From Prorocentrum cordatum (taxonomy: Eukaryota; Sar; Dinophyceae; Prorocentrales; Prorocentraceae), in contig CAUYUJ010016904.1 of NCBI GenBank assembly GCA_963575745.1, forward strand, positions 772,085 to 836,084: a stretch of 64,000 nt of DNA. The letters are read 5' to 3'. This document shows positions 23,476-35,125 of the stretch, in pieces. The notes beneath the pieces are model-generated. The model ran no database searches. It was not told the DNA's origin and saw only the letters and a list, made by a program, of their open reading frames with translations. Both the position numbers and the translations under genes were made by a program. Position 1 is the stretch's first letter; each line of letters starts with the position of its first letter.

Positions 23476-24379
23476 GAGACCGTTCTGAAGTTCTCGTGGT
23501 TCTCAATCCGACATGTAGTCCACCCCCTTGGCGCATCTTCTCCATGCTGCGATCATCCCCCTCGAGGTGTTGTGGCCGCGCCCCTAGAGGTATCAGTGCA
23601 ACCTTCGCCCCAGTGCATTGTGAGGGAGGGCCCTGGGAGGTCTCACCCTGCGCCCAAGAGATCTTTGTGAGAGGCTCGTGGACTTGTGACTCGCTACCTC
23701 GTGCCTCTTGGCCCTGACGTTTCCGTGGGGGGGGCGTTGATGCCGCGGTGGCCCAGTTGCCTGGGGGTCTCTGGCAGGGGTGTCCACGGTTCGGTCGGGT
23801 CGGCTGTTTCGCAGTCGGTTCAGTTCGGTCGGTTGTTGCGCCGCTTTGCCCTTTTAGGTTGTTTGCGGCTTGTCGCTTTCGCTTTCGCTGTCGGTTCGGT
23901 TGGTTTTCGGTTGCCATGTCGCAGTGGACGGCGTCACTTGATGGCCTCTTTGGGGGGAGGGCTTCATGATCCGTCGGACCAGCCGCGGCCCAATTGTGTC
24001 AGCATGTTTGCAGCGAGGTCCTCGCTTCAGCAGACGGGAAACGGTATAAGATAAATGTGTCCGCCATCGGGAACGCTTGTCCCAGGGCGGCTGGAAAGTT
24101 GATACCCCGACGTGCGACCGTGATTGCATAAATGTTCCAGCGCCCTTGTGACAGGCGTCCCCCGATGGCGGAGCAGTTTGTTGCACACCCGTCTTCGTCC
24201 GGCAACTGTTGCCTTGGGGGGGGTGCAGTTCGGGATTCGCCGAGTCTGCTACGGCCTTCACGGGGTAGGCCCCGCTGCTTCGTGGCCCTTGGTGGCTCCC
24301 CTGACCGCGGCCCCCGTTTGATCCGTCTGCCGGCGGTGCTGTGGATCTGCACGGCTGCGGCCGTTCAATTCTTCTCGAA

Positions 24380-24620
24380 CAGTCCCCAAGGATATCCACG
24401 CACGTCAGCCTATTTCAGCGGTCGGGGATTTTCAGTTGCTCCCGCCTCATCCAAGGCCGCAGTCTCGGTCGTATGTACACACGGTAGGTTCATGCCGTGC
24501 CGTCTCATGCAATCCCCGTTGGTATCAACGTGCGTCAGCCTGTGTCCAACAGGCGGGGCCCTTTTATTGCTCTTGCTTTATCGAAGGCCGCAGTTTCGAC
24601 CGTATGTGTGCACACGCTAT
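24380..24620. repeat. two-copy direct repeat, period about 131 bp
   Basis: Both copies contain CGT(C)AGCCT, GCGG-CGGGG, TTGCTC, AAGGCCGCAGT and CGTATGT-CACAC. Copy 1 is about 24381-24486 and copy 2 about 24513-24617. Confidence 0.6.
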
Positions 24621-25154
24621 TCTGGTCGCCCCAGCAGCGTTGCCCGATGTTAGGCATGTTCTGGTCCAGAGCAGAACGCGCTCCAGAAATGGCCCCGCCT
24701 TTAAAGCGTCTTGCCCCTGGTTGAAGGCCACGAAAGTAACGCGGCAGCGGAAGGCGGCGGAAGTAAAAACGAGACGTCAACATGTTTGGGCCCACAGTTT
24801 CGAAAGTCGGCCATCGTTTGCCAGAACTGTACGCGAGGTTGCTGGATTGTCCGGACCAGTTCGGTAAAGTTGTTTCCCGATTTGCCAGCAAACGAGCAAT
24901 GTTTTAAGTTCAACGTTCAGTGAGACAGGACATGTGTGTAGATCAAGACAGTCGAAACAGAACGACAGACCGACGGTTGAAGTAGAACAGCTCTGCGATG
25001 TGAACTCTATTCTCCGTTTCTTCCAATGAAAATAAGTTGTTATTGATGTTATGTATTGGCTAGGTCGCGCACATACCGGGTAATGCCCCGCATGGCCTCA
25101 CGTATGTATCCCATGTGTCTATTACGCAATGTCAGCGCAATTTGATGTTTTGTG

Positions 25155-25790
25155 TATCTCCACCAGCATATCCAAAAACGAGGCCCAGGCTAATGTCATT
25201 GATCATGTCATTGATCAGGGAAGTGCAGGAGCAAGCAGTCGACAAAAGGGAGGTTGGTGGTCAAACCGAAGCTCGGAATCGGCCTGAGAAGACCCAGGAG
25301 AGAACTATGATTGCCTTCTCTGTCTTCTTGATCTGGGAGCACCTTGTCAGCCTACTTGGGTCATCGTTGGGCCCTCTTGGGGTTAGTTTGGAAGCCTTTG
25401 GCGCCCTCTCCGGGCTCTCTTGGGAGCCTGGGTTGGCATCTTGGAGAACATCGATCAAAGAGGAGGGGATCTTTATCAGCCTCGCCCTTCTTGGGCCCGA
25501 AACGTCGCTTCTTGCAGGCCTTTCAAAACGCCTTTGGGGCGCTCTTTGGCGCACGTGGGCCGTCTTGGAGCACTCACAGCGAGAATGCAAACATCGTATG
25601 TGTCCCTCGGGTGATGGAAGGATGGTCACTTCGTGGGGGGCATCCTTGGAAGGCTTCGTGGCCACTCTTAGCCGTCTTGGAGCAGTTTTGGAGCCTCTTG
25701 GAGGTATCGTGGAGGCCATCTTGGATCAGTCCTGAAGCCTCGGGAGCTCATCGGAAGAGAAATTGCGAAACGATAAAAGACTGGTGCCCC
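25155..25790. repeat. composite dispersed repeat, copy 2
   Basis: The head CCACCAGCATATCCAAAAACG plus TCATTGATCAGGGA is followed, without a long GGA tract, by the CTTGGG-rich tail (25345-25740). The tail contains GAACATCGATCAAAGAGGAGGG and ends with GAGCTCATCGGAAG. The order matches copies 1 and 3. Confidence 0.65.
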
Positions 25791-26039
25791 GTTGGTGTCT
25801 TGAGAACCCACTCGTAGCCGTCGTGTGGCAATATGGAGCCATACTGAGATAAAATGGACCATGTTGGATGCACTGTTGTGATCCCTGAGGCCGCATTGGG
25901 GCCATGTTGGCCCAAAAGCCTACCAATGATGCCCCCGAGATGCCAACATCCGATGGTTTGTCCAATGGTATTTTCTTTGAGCGATGGGGGGCACCTTAAC
26001 AGATTTGCCCCTCTAGACCCTGAAAGTATCAGCTTGGGG

Positions 26040-26400
26040 CGCTAGAGCGGCCGTCTGGGGGTATTCATGGGCCCATCGTGAGGCTCGATTGGGTAATAGT
26101 GGAGCCACACTGGGGCACCAAAAGCACATCGAAAGCGACAGGGCAAGAACACAAGGAAAACGAGTCGCCCTTTCGGTTTGGGAAGGATTCGGGTACCTTG
26201 TGGGCGGGGTCGTCCTTGGGCGGCTCTGGGACCGCCTGGAGCCGTCTTGGAGAAGTCGCGCGGCCTTTGGCGTCATGATGGATCGTAAGCCACATCGGGG
26301 GCCAGCATCGGTTTCGCAGGCAATCTTGGAGTCATCTTGGGCCATGTTGGACGGTCTGACCCCTCGCCGTGCCCCTGTCCAGACCCGGGGGAGGGGCACG
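26040..26400. repeat. CTTGGG-rich tail fragment of the composite repeat
   Basis: ATTCATGGGCCCATC, GGAGCCACACTGGGG, ACATCGAAAGCGA and GAGCCGTCTTGG match the tail of copy 1. A second small fragment (CCTCTTGGA, CATCTTGGGCG) lies at 27285-27400. Confidence 0.5.
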
Positions 26401-26504
26401 AGGGGAGGGGTCAAGCTACCTCCCGGAGTACGGCCGTCTTGCTCACGCTCACCCGCCCACCCACCACGCAGGGAGTACCAGAGTCTCAGTATTGGCAAGC
26501 GCCG

Positions 26505-26640
26505 CCATGGGATGGGCGCCAGATGCGCCGCGGGTTCTACATTCGCCAGGTGTGCCGTGTGCTCCGCCCGCACCAGATGCGCCACGTGCGCGTCGCACGC
26601 AGGGTGTACCATGTGCGCCAGCACACGTGACAGCATGCAT
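26505..26640. repeat. short GTGCGCCA-type minisatellite
   Basis: Words such as GCGCCAGATGCGCC, CGCCAGGTGTGCC and CACCAGATGCGCC recur about six times over 130 bp with imperfect spacing. Confidence 0.5.
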
Positions 26641-26999
26641 CGGAAAACATGTCGATTCTGTGTCGTCTTTTCCAAAAGTCGATGGGAGGCGGCGTGGTGG
26701 TCAGCATGGTTTGCGGCGCGCGCACCCGCAAACACTTCGCGTGCGTGTTTTGTTGTGATGTTGGGCCCGACACACATATTGACATTCACCGCCATCTATG
26801 CTGGTGTTCCCCATCGCCCTTGTCAAGTATCGACGCAAAATGATCGCGGGGCACTTGAGCATCATTTTTTATGTGTGCAAAGTGTACGTTTGCATTGTCT
26901 TCTTGTGGTTGTTGTTCTTCTTTTGAGCAGAGCACTGCTTGCGCGACCTCCTTCTGCCGCCTCCTCCCCATATCTCTCTTGTCCTCTCGCGCTCGCCTT

Positions 27000-27262
27000 G
27001 GGGAGGCTGCCACCTGCACAATTTTTCGTGGGCTCCTGTGAGGCCCAGCGCAGCGACGCCCCACGCGAATCCAAATGAGAGTTGTCTCCCTGGGGGCTGC
27101 CAACTGCGCAAAGTTCGTCCGAGCTCCTGGAAGGTCCGGCGGAGCGAATTCACACGAGACGTCGCTTCTCTGCGAGATGCCGCGGCGCTCCACGCGCATC
27201 CACATGCGAGCTTTCCTCTCTCGGAGCTGCCACCAGCGCAACCGTCGCCACTTTCGTGCGTT
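27000..27262. repeat. diverged S100 satellite, about 2.6 units, opposite orientation
   Basis: It is the reverse-complement form of the array at 0.2-2.4 kb. GGCTGCCA(C/A)CTGCGCAA, TCCTG-AGGTCCGGCGGAGCGA and CGCGAATCCA-ATGAGA recur at about 100-bp steps (27003, 27096, 27222). Confidence 0.65.
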
Positions 27263-27754
27263 CCTGTTTGAGCTGTCCTGTGGCCCTTGTCGGGCCTCTT
27301 GGAGGCATGTGGGAAGCTATCTTGGACCATCGTCGACCAGAATGAGCCATATTGGAACATCAGAGGCCCTCTTGGAGTCATCTTGGGCGAAAAAGGACCC
27401 CTTACCACTTCGCGAAACCCTTCAAAAACCTCATGGAGGCGAGGGGGAGGGCACCCCTCCGCCAAGGGAAGAGGGCTTTGGAAGAGGAGAGACAGATACC
27501 GTTGAACCACCTACGCCCGGAGGGCTTGTGGAATTCTTCCTCATGCTCAAATGGGGCGCCACATGCACGTTTTGTCAGTTGTATGTGGCATTGCGAGCTC
27601 TTTCTGTCACGGCTGGACTTGCCAGCAAAGTCGTCGTCAGCGCATACCACATGGAGCGTGTTTCAGAGTAGCTATCGAAACCATACTGCAGCCATGTCGC
27701 CATATTTTCATCAGTAGCAGTGCAACTTAGATTTGGACCAAGAATTGATCCCAG

Positions 27755-28278
27755 GAGGAGACGATCGGCCGGCATCTGGTGCGCGAGTTCATCACTCCCG
27801 AGCATCGAGACCGGGTTCAAGCAGTGCTCGAAGAGGCGATGAGTGGGCGAGAAACTGCAAATTTCGAGTTCCCGCTGGCAACCAAAGATGGGAGGCGAAT
27901 CGATATTCTTTTGAATGCCACTACGAAGCGTGACCAGAACGGTCGAGTCTATGGAGTTCTCGGAGTGGGCCAGGACATTACAGAATTTCGCAAAGCATTG
28001 ACAGAGAATTCGCGCATTGCGGATGATTTGATGCGGCTGATCGACACTGCCAACGCACCAATTCTGGGCATCGATACGGAGGGCTGTGTGACCGAGTGGA
28101 ACCAAAAGGCAGCTGAATTATCCGGATATGGGAAGGCTGAGACTTTGGGCAAGAATTTCATAGAAGGGTATATTTCTGATAATTTCCGAGACGACATCAA
28201 GGGGGTTCTTGCAAGGGCGCTTGCCGGAACAGACACAGCGAACTATACTTTCCCGCTGTTCACAAAAGACGGACGAAG
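27755..28278 (+). CDS. multi-PAS gene, exon 3 of window
   Basis: 524 bp. The start is the acceptor CCCAG|GAG at 27754. It opens in phase 0 with EETIGRHLVREFITPEH, which completes the A module begun in exon 2, and continues FEFPLATKDGRRIDILLN, GVLGVGQDIT, and the linker with NSRIADDL. A B module follows (LIDTANAPILGIDTEG, WNQKAAELSGYGKAETLGK, YTFPLFTKDGRR). The exon ends two bases into an Arg codon at GGACGAAG|GCTTGG, a GC donor. Exon 4 begins with the missing base and RREISLNATARRG, so the B module is restored without gain or loss. The frame after 28279 quickly becomes Phe/Leu-rich and non-PAS, as expected for intron. Confidence 0.9.
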
Positions 28279-29089
28279 GCTTGGTTTTCTTTTTCTTCAA
28301 GTTCTAGTCGTTTGCGGCCTTGTGCACGATTCCTTTTGACATCCTCTCTTTTCTCATCTTGTGGATTCGATTCGACCGCGTTTGGATATCCAATTCGTGC
28401 TTTACATCGATACCGTGCAACCTGCCCTTGCCCCTCTCTTCCTTGCCACCCTCTGAGGCCGCAATGGGCTCGTGCGTTGTTTGATGACCCCCCAGGGCAT
28501 ACGGAGACGCATTTGAAGCGTCTGGACCAAGGCCCCTGAGAAGACGTGGTGGACCCAGAGCGCAGCGCTGGCATGTCGATCCATGTTGCACCCCAGCCAA
28601 AGACAAGTAGGGATACGAGGAATGGGCGGAGTGAGCCCCGCTGATTGTGGCTCGCCCAAAAATTCACCCAAATGGAGGTCCTCATTTTCTCAAGGCGGTG
28701 ACGCCGGACCAGAACTTGCATCCATCGCGTCTCCCCGCAGTGATTTTGAAGGAAGGAGGAAGTAAGTAAGAGGGGCGAGGAAGGGAAGATAATGAGGGAG
28801 GAAGGAGAAGGATGAGGAGGAGGATGGGGGGAGGGGGAGGGAGGAGGACTGCATTTCCCCTGCCCTTTTTCTTGGTACCTCCCTCCGTACCATCTAAGCT
28901 CCTTCCTCAAACGAAACAGCGAAATGGGAATCCACAGGTCTGGTCCTTCGGTGCAACGAGCGCATACGGCTCTACGTTGCACTCTGGACACGGTATCTGT
29001 CCTTCGTCAGTGGCTTCATATTCTTGTTTTTGCTTCTTTTGTCATCAACGGCGATCCATAATATTTGGACTGTCGCGAGGTACCCTTCA

Positions 29090-30030
29090 CGATGGCACTC
29101 TCCCCTACAGGGAGCTCCATCAAGGCCTCAGTTCACACGGGTGCGCACTGGGGCCAGAGTATCTTGGCCACTTCTCAACAGGATTCGCCCCCCGACAAGG
29201 AGCCAAGAACATAGGCGTAGATTGGATGTGGATCGTATTGGGCCATCCCTCACAAAGGCTTCCACCCCCGCAGAGAGCCACAACACCACGCCCCTGTGAG
29301 CTCGGACGCACCTTCGGGTCAAACCGTTGGGAGGCTCCTGCTCGCGAGGGCTCTGAACTCCATACGGAAAACCAACACGCCCCAGTGAGCATGCGCGCGT
29401 GGTGCTGGACCGTCATGAGCCACCCTCCACGAGGATTCGCACCCCCAGCGAGGAGCCCCACCAAGCCACCACTGGGCACGGGCCAGACCTTGCACTTGTT
29501 GGACAGCTCATCGCCTTGCTTCGAAGGCCCCGTGTGAGCATGGGCACAGAAGTGGGACTGTACTGTGACGTCATGGGCCGCCCTCCTTGCGCGTCAGTTG
29601 CTTCCCTGCCGCTGCAGCCCACTGCAGCGGTCAGAGCTTCTTACAATATTACGGGCCCGCATCGCCCGTCGCGGCGAGATGGCCGTCCGCCGAGGCCGAC
29701 CTTGAGGCACGGCGAAGCCTTGCACTGAAGTCCCGTGTCTGGCCCCAGCAAGTCAGGGCGGCCTAGGATCCGAATCGATGCGATTCGATTCGCCGGTTTG
29801 GGCCGCGCTTCCGATCCGATTTCGCGATTCGGTTCACCAAAAGCTTGCAAGGCCCCAGCGAGCATGCGAGCACAACGGAACAGGACCACCTTGGCCCACC
29901 AGGCACCCGCACAAGGTTCGTGCCCACAGAGGGAGCCCCAGGAGGATCCTCGTTAGTTCGGGCGCACACCAAGGCTAGACCTATTTGGGCCACCGTTCGC
30001 GAGGACTCTGTTCCTACGTGTCCTCCCTGT
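29090..30030. repeat. degenerate tandem repeat, unit about 110-120 bp
   Basis: Recurrent blocks: TGAGC(A/T)(T/C)G-GCGCAC, GGGCCAGA-CTT-GGCCACC, ACGAGGATTCGC(A)CCCC, and GAGGAGCC(C)CA(C/A)-A. Copies can be followed near 29150, 29280, 29395, 29460 and 29870-30010. Divergence is high. Confidence 0.5.
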
Positions 30031-30769
30031 CGGGAGAGCGAAGCGCAACGGGAAGTATATTCAGAGCAGGCCTCTGCGCCCCCGTCGGATTCAGCAGTCA
30101 GCAGTTCAATGATGCACATGTCAGCGAAAGCAACGCCACCATCAGCCACATACAGCATCTACTCGCGTGTTGCGTACAGGAGGTACGAGTGAGGGTCCGA
30201 GTCGGAGCGGTCCACGGCGGCTGGCTGGGACATCGTCCACGAATCACCCATCATTCACATGGTTCGATGGAGTGGGGGTCTTCGATAGGGACGCACGTGG
30301 AGACCACAGCAAACGCATGGCCCAACTCTTCGAGCCGTAACTGGAGGCCCCGAGCAAGTGCATTACAAGTTTCTTCGAAGAGGGAGCTTGCGCGGTCGAG
30401 CGCCATTGCGTAACATTCCTTATTGGAAAATCTGTGTCGCAGTCGTCGCCAAGAAGCATTGGATGCAGACCGTGATACTTGGTACGACAGCAGAGTGGGC
30501 ACAGTAATCTGCGAAGCACATATGCACAGCATTTCCGGGTATGAGCCGCATTTGAATTTCTCGGTGTTCACGAGTGTTTCTTCGAGGCACCACTGTCGAG
30601 ATATCCAGAGCGTTATGAAACAATGCTAACCCCCTTTGGGTTCCCCCGCCGCGCCCCAGATCCCGCGCGTCATTCATTCACCGCCGAATTCGTATTGTTT
30701 GATTGTCCCTCTTGGCAAAGGCTCGCCAGATTTCCAAGTGTGACGAGTTCTGTATTGCCCGCAATATCA

Positions 30770-31190
30770 ACGTCGCCCTGCTGGCTTGCAAACGAACATG
30801 AACCCCTTGAAAGTGGCTGAGAGGATTTCGGGCGGCACGCCCGACATGTTTGGTGTTGCCAATTCAGTTCGACCCCTCCATGCGCGCGCGTACCCGCGTG
30901 GAGAGTTTTGTACTGCTCGCAACAGACAAGTCGCTTTGCTGGCCTGGCATCGGGAGTGGACCTGTAAAGAACACCGAATGCATTTCGGGTGTCCCGCCCG
31001 ACTTGTCTAGCTTGGACACTACAGAACAATTCCTGCGCGCGCGTGCGTACCCACGTGAAGGGGCTTGTGCTGTCCACCGTCGACAAGTAGCCCTGATGGC
31101 CTGGTAACGAAAACGAAATCTTAACACCAATGAGCGATGTCGGGTGGTCCGCCCAACTTGTCGAGGATGAGCAATGCCAGAATATAGACG
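30770..31190. repeat. hairpin-containing repeat of about 160 bp (family H160), about 2.5 copies
   Basis: The landmark GCGCGCGTACCCGCGTGGAGA occurs near 30884 and a diverged form near 31040. Each is followed by a TTTGTACTG/TTGTGCTGTCC box, a TGGCCTGG box, and TTTCGGG(C/T)GGC(A)CGCCCGACTTGT. It is the same family as the array at 45.5-46.3 kb. Confidence 0.75.
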
Positions 31191-31195
31191 TTTCG

Positions 31196-31569
31196 CGCAT
31201 CCCCACCAGCCCATCCAGAAACGATGCCCAGGCGAGTTGAGGTGATCAGGGAAGCGCGGGGGCAAAGAGGGGGGCGGCCGAACCGCGCGAAGGAAGATGA
31301 AGGAAAAGGAGGAGGCTGGATGGACGCATGAGGGAGCGGGGGAACGAGGATGAACGGGAGGAGGAGCAGGAGGAGATGGAAGGAAGGGAAGGAGTAGGAG
31401 GAGGAATGATGAACAGGAGGCGGAGGAGGGCAAACACTCGGGCCAGAGGTCTCTTGGATGCCTCTCGGAGCCTCTCGGGGTCTCTCTTGGCCGCTTTTGA
31501 TGGCCTCTTGGGGCGTCTTGGGGGTCTCTCGGCGGCCCTGGGGGGGTTTTGGGGCGTCTTGGGTGCTTC

Positions 31570-31601
<32 letters not shown>

Positions 31602-31720
31602 CTTGGGGTCTTTTTGGGCCCCCCAAGAGGCCTCTTAGGGGCCTCTTGGGGCCATCTTGGGGCCTCGCGGGACTTCCCGGGCGCCTCGGAGATCGATCAA
31701 AGAAGAGGGGGGGGCATCTT
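31196..31720. repeat. composite dispersed repeat, copy 3
   Basis: The head has CCATCCAGAAACGATGCCCAGG and GTTGAGGTGATCAGGGA. A GGA-rich block (31290-31430) follows, then a CTCTTGG-rich tail (31440-31700) that ends with GATCGATCAAAGAAGAGGGG and GCATCTTAG. The order and sequence match copy 1 at 10640. Confidence 0.8.
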
Positions 31721-31820
31721 AGCGTTGCCCCCCCCCCCCCCCCCCCCCCGTTCCCCCCCCCCTCCCCCCCCCCCCCCCCCCCCCCTCCCCCCCCCCCCCC
31801 CACCCCCCACCCCCCCTCCC
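31560..31820. repeat. poly-G (27) and long poly-C tract
   Basis: 31570-31596 is 27 consecutive G. 31728-31818 is almost all C with a few T and A. Lengths in the assembly are probably approximate. Confidence 0.9.
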
Positions 31821-32845
31821 CGAAAGGCCAAAAATGGGGCCCGAACCCTAGTGACACTTTGAGCGAAGCTTAAGGCGAAGCTGTATAGCGAACGCTATAT
31901 CGACGCTGTCTTGGCTCAAGGCAGCGCTGTCCTATTTGCCAGGTGCACGACTGCGTGACTCCATTTGCGAATCATAGCAGCGGACAGAGGCCGCGCCCTT
32001 TCAGTATCCATCTCCCGATCCCAGGGTTTCTCTCTTACCTCTCGTCTTGCTTGTCATCAAGGGATGAATTGTGGGATACCTCGATACGTCGCCGACGTTA
32101 TCCTGAGAGTAGGGTTCTCAGCTCATTGCCTCGCGGACAAGCCCTGTGCCCTCGCGTTTCATCTGGTAGCGGAGTTGGCTACATCTTCGCGTGGATGGCT
32201 CTTGCATCAGGTGTCATGTACATAACAACCTAGCACAGCGCAGCGGGGTACCCGACTGCGCCGGCTCTCAGCCACTGCAACTCTCAATACTTTCGAACCA
32301 ATTGGTAATTTACAGCCCTACACCTCCTTCTCCCCACCGCGTGGCCACGCGCCGCGCACGACCCGAGCACCGATTCCTATCCGCAAGCTGACGGCCACGT
32401 CAAACCAGACACCCAGTAGCATCCCTATGGGCGCGACGATATCCGATGACACGAAGCCTAGCACCATCAGCTATAACATGGCCATGCACTATGTTAAGGT
32501 CGGTAAATTTGGAATTAGATTGGTGTGTCTAGGCCTTGCCGTGGCAGACGCGCGAGGAGGAGGATTGCGTGAAACGCGCGCTCGGGGCCCCTTCTGGGGC
32601 CCCGCAGGCAATGCACCCTTCCGCGAATTTGTTCGCGGAGTTCACGCATGGCTTACCGTTGCGAGCGGAAATATGACTCCACCCCAACATGCAGCTGCTT
32701 TACAGCGCGGCCTAGGGGGATTGGCTAGGTCGCTAGCCATGAGGGCGCCGCCCACCATCAGCATGGTGTCACGCAGCAGGGGAGACGCACCGATGGAGTC
32801 ACATGCATCCTATACCTACTAAGCACCAAGCTTGAACACCTAGAT

Positions 32846-33811
32846 TATCCAACGAGCTCAATGGGCGGGCGGGGGCCAGCGAGAGCTGAGGGACTAAACC
32901 AAAGCACGCGACATCAGACGACGATGTTCATGCGTTGATTTTCCAGCAGCACAACGAGGGCCCTGACGGGCCATGTATATCTTGATATGCGAGGCAGGCG
33001 ATCGCAAATTCGATCGCCACTCGACTCACGAGCTCCGAATCGTGAGCTCGGGCTTCCAACGCACGCAGCCGCTGCCTCGCAACGCCGCGCATTTTTCGAC
33101 GCTGGGCTGGTCGCGGCGGGCAGCTGCGACAACCTTTCTTGCAACTATCCACGCCGCGCGGCTACAACGCCAGCGCCGGGCGGCTCTCGAAGCCCATCTC
33201 GCCTTCAAACACCACTTGCGCCCCCGACGCTGGATGCAGTGGCGACCAGCGAAGCCTCAGAAGAAAACTGGCGGGTCGCGGCGGGAAGGCTTGGGCGCCC
33301 CGTCGAGGAAGAGGGGGGGCGTCTTGCCCGCCCCCGACCCGGCCCCCAAGACGCCCCGCGAGCGCGGATAAATTAAGTCTGACAAGCGATAATTATCCAA
33401 CAAGCTCAAGTGGCGGGCGAGAGCCAGCGAGAGCTGATCGAGACTAAACCAAAGCGCGCGACATCAGACGACGATGTTCATGCGTTGATTTTCCAGCTGC
33501 ACAACGAGGGCCCTGACGGGCCAGGTGTATCTTGATATGCGAGGCAGGCGATCGCAAATTCTATCGTCACTCGACTCACGAGCTCCGAATCGTGAGCTCG
33601 GGCTTCCAACGCACGCAGCCGCTGCCTCGCAACGCCGCGCATTTTTCGACGCTGGGCTGGTCGCGGCGGGCAGCTGCGACAACCTTTCTTGCAACTATCC
33701 ACGCCGCGCGGCTACAACGCCAGCGCCGGGCGGCTCTCGAAGCCCATCTCGCCTTCAAACACCACTTGCGCCCCCGACGCTGGATGCAGTGGCGACCAGC
33801 GAAGCCTCAGA
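32846..33811. repeat. about 415-bp direct duplication, period 550 bp
   Basis: ACATCAGACGACGATGTTCATG occurs at 32911 and at 33461. The two copies (about 32846-33261 and 33393-33811) are nearly identical through GACTCACGAGCTCCGAATCG and the Arg/Ala-rich region, ending at GAAGCCTCAGAA. They share the same open frames, so those frames are repeat content. A CTCACGA/TCGTGAG hairpin lies in each copy. After the second copy the sequence becomes (GAAA/ACAAA)-rich, like a decayed poly-A. Confidence 0.9.
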
Positions 33812-33966
33812 AAGAAATAAAGAAAGAAAGGAAGGAACAAACAAAAACAAACAAAAACGTCGAGGACACTGATGCTGCTGCCGGTGTCATGCGCGGGCCG
33901 CGACGCCAAAGGGGTGGCGGCCGCGCCCGTGGGCCACCGTCTCCAGGGCGCCCTCGCATGGCTCCC

Positions 33967-35125
33967 CTAGCCACCCCGAAGGGCGCCCTCCGTCCACCAG
34001 CCAGCGTTCCCCCCAAACGTCTCGTCAGAGAAGAGGCCTCCTGAGCTGTCTGGGTTGTCGTCGTCGGCGCGGTTGCCCTCCTCGGAGCTGCGACCCCTCG
34101 AGCTCTCGATCTTCATCGGCTCGGCGGCGACGTCCTTGGCGAGGCCTTTCTCGACAGCGTCCTTGAGCGCCTTGGGCAGGCTGCCGCGCGGGAGGGGGCG
34201 AGGCCGCAGGGCCCGCAACATCTCAGCCTTCAAGTCCCGCCCCGCGCGCGCGCCCGACTCCCCGACCACCCCCGGCATCCTCGCGCGGAGCTGCGTCAGG
34301 GCGAACGCTTGGAGTGGCGCTGGACATTTGACGGTGCCTTCCACCTCCCGCGACGCCTCGCCTGCTCGAGCGACGCGCGGCCTCGGGCGACGTCCTCGCC
34401 GGGGCCCGAGTGGCGAGCCCCGCGTGGCGGGGGCGCCCAGGGCATGCCCAGCGCGCGGCAGGCCTGGTGCCAGCGCTTCCTGAAGCGCACCTGGTCGACG
34501 CTGAAGAGCTTCTTGTTCCTCCTCGCCCTTAAGTCGCGCAGGCCCAGGGCCAGGTTGGCGACCGCGCCCCGCCGCGCGACGGCGCCCTGGCCGGCGCCCG
34601 TCTTGACCTCCTCCCCGCGGCTCGACGCGCCAGAGTCGAGGGCCAGGCGCTGGCCATCCCACGCGACGTCCGCGACCTTCAGCATCTCCATGTCCTGCTC
34701 TCGGCCGTGGACGTCACATTGCGCCAGCGTCCAGACGGCCTCCGCGTAGTGCCCCTGCTCGAGCATGTAGATGGCGATCGCGTAGATGGCCTCCTCTGGG
34801 AGTGGGCCCCCTTCGCTCGCGCCGGCCAGCTTCTGCCAGCTCTGGAGGCTCCTTTGGGCGGGGGGCAACTTGTTGCGAAGCTCCGGCCAGATCACCAGCA
34901 AGCCAAACAGGGCCACCGAGCCTAGGGTCGTTCTGTTGTGCTCGCCGAGCATTGGATGTCCACGTAGTCTGCCAGCGCGCGGTCGACCTCCGCCTCGGAC
35001 GTGAGCTGCCAGCCGCGCTGGATGCAGAAGTTGAGCAACTGTCGCACCTCAGGGGCCCACTGGGCGGCAGTGGCGTCGGCCACCGAGTGCGTGGGCAGGC
35101 GCGTGAAGCCGCCGCCCAGCAAGCC
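33967..35125 (-). pseudogene. tyrosine recombinase of the DIRS-like element
   Basis: The N-terminal helical domain reads APEVRQLLNFCIQRGWQL and DRALADYVDIQC (35122-34960), then in a new frame LGSVALFGLLVIWPELRNKL. The catalytic core follows: GREQDMEMLKVADV holds the first Arg box near 34700, RARRNKKLFSVDQVRFRKRW comes next, and the C-terminal boxes are RHSGPGEDVARGRASLEQ and GRWKAPSNVQRHSK. The family consensus as I know it ends VQRYSK with the catalytic Tyr; here that position is His. A frame change near 34310 leads to FALTQLRARMPGVV and an acidic tail ending about 33967. The enzyme would have inserted a circular cDNA by recombination. It is inactive here on two counts, the broken frame and the missing Tyr. 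Confidence 0.7.

Larger units (their letters stand above)
23476..27754 (+). other. proposed intron between PAS exons 2 and 3 (4.28 kb, GA-AG)
   Basis: The donor AAG|GAGACC and acceptor CCCAG|GAGGAG share AGGAG at both ends. It contains composite repeat copy 2, CTTGGGG fragments and a fragment of the 100-bp satellite. No other gene is supported. 23700-24370 is unique-looking DNA with nothing recognisable. Confidence 0.7.

Noticed and set aside
33026-33758. Identical 60-codon frames at 33.0 and 33.6 kb as a duplicated gene
   Set aside because: They are part of the 415-bp duplicated non-coding repeat, with Arg/Ala-rich composition and no domain.
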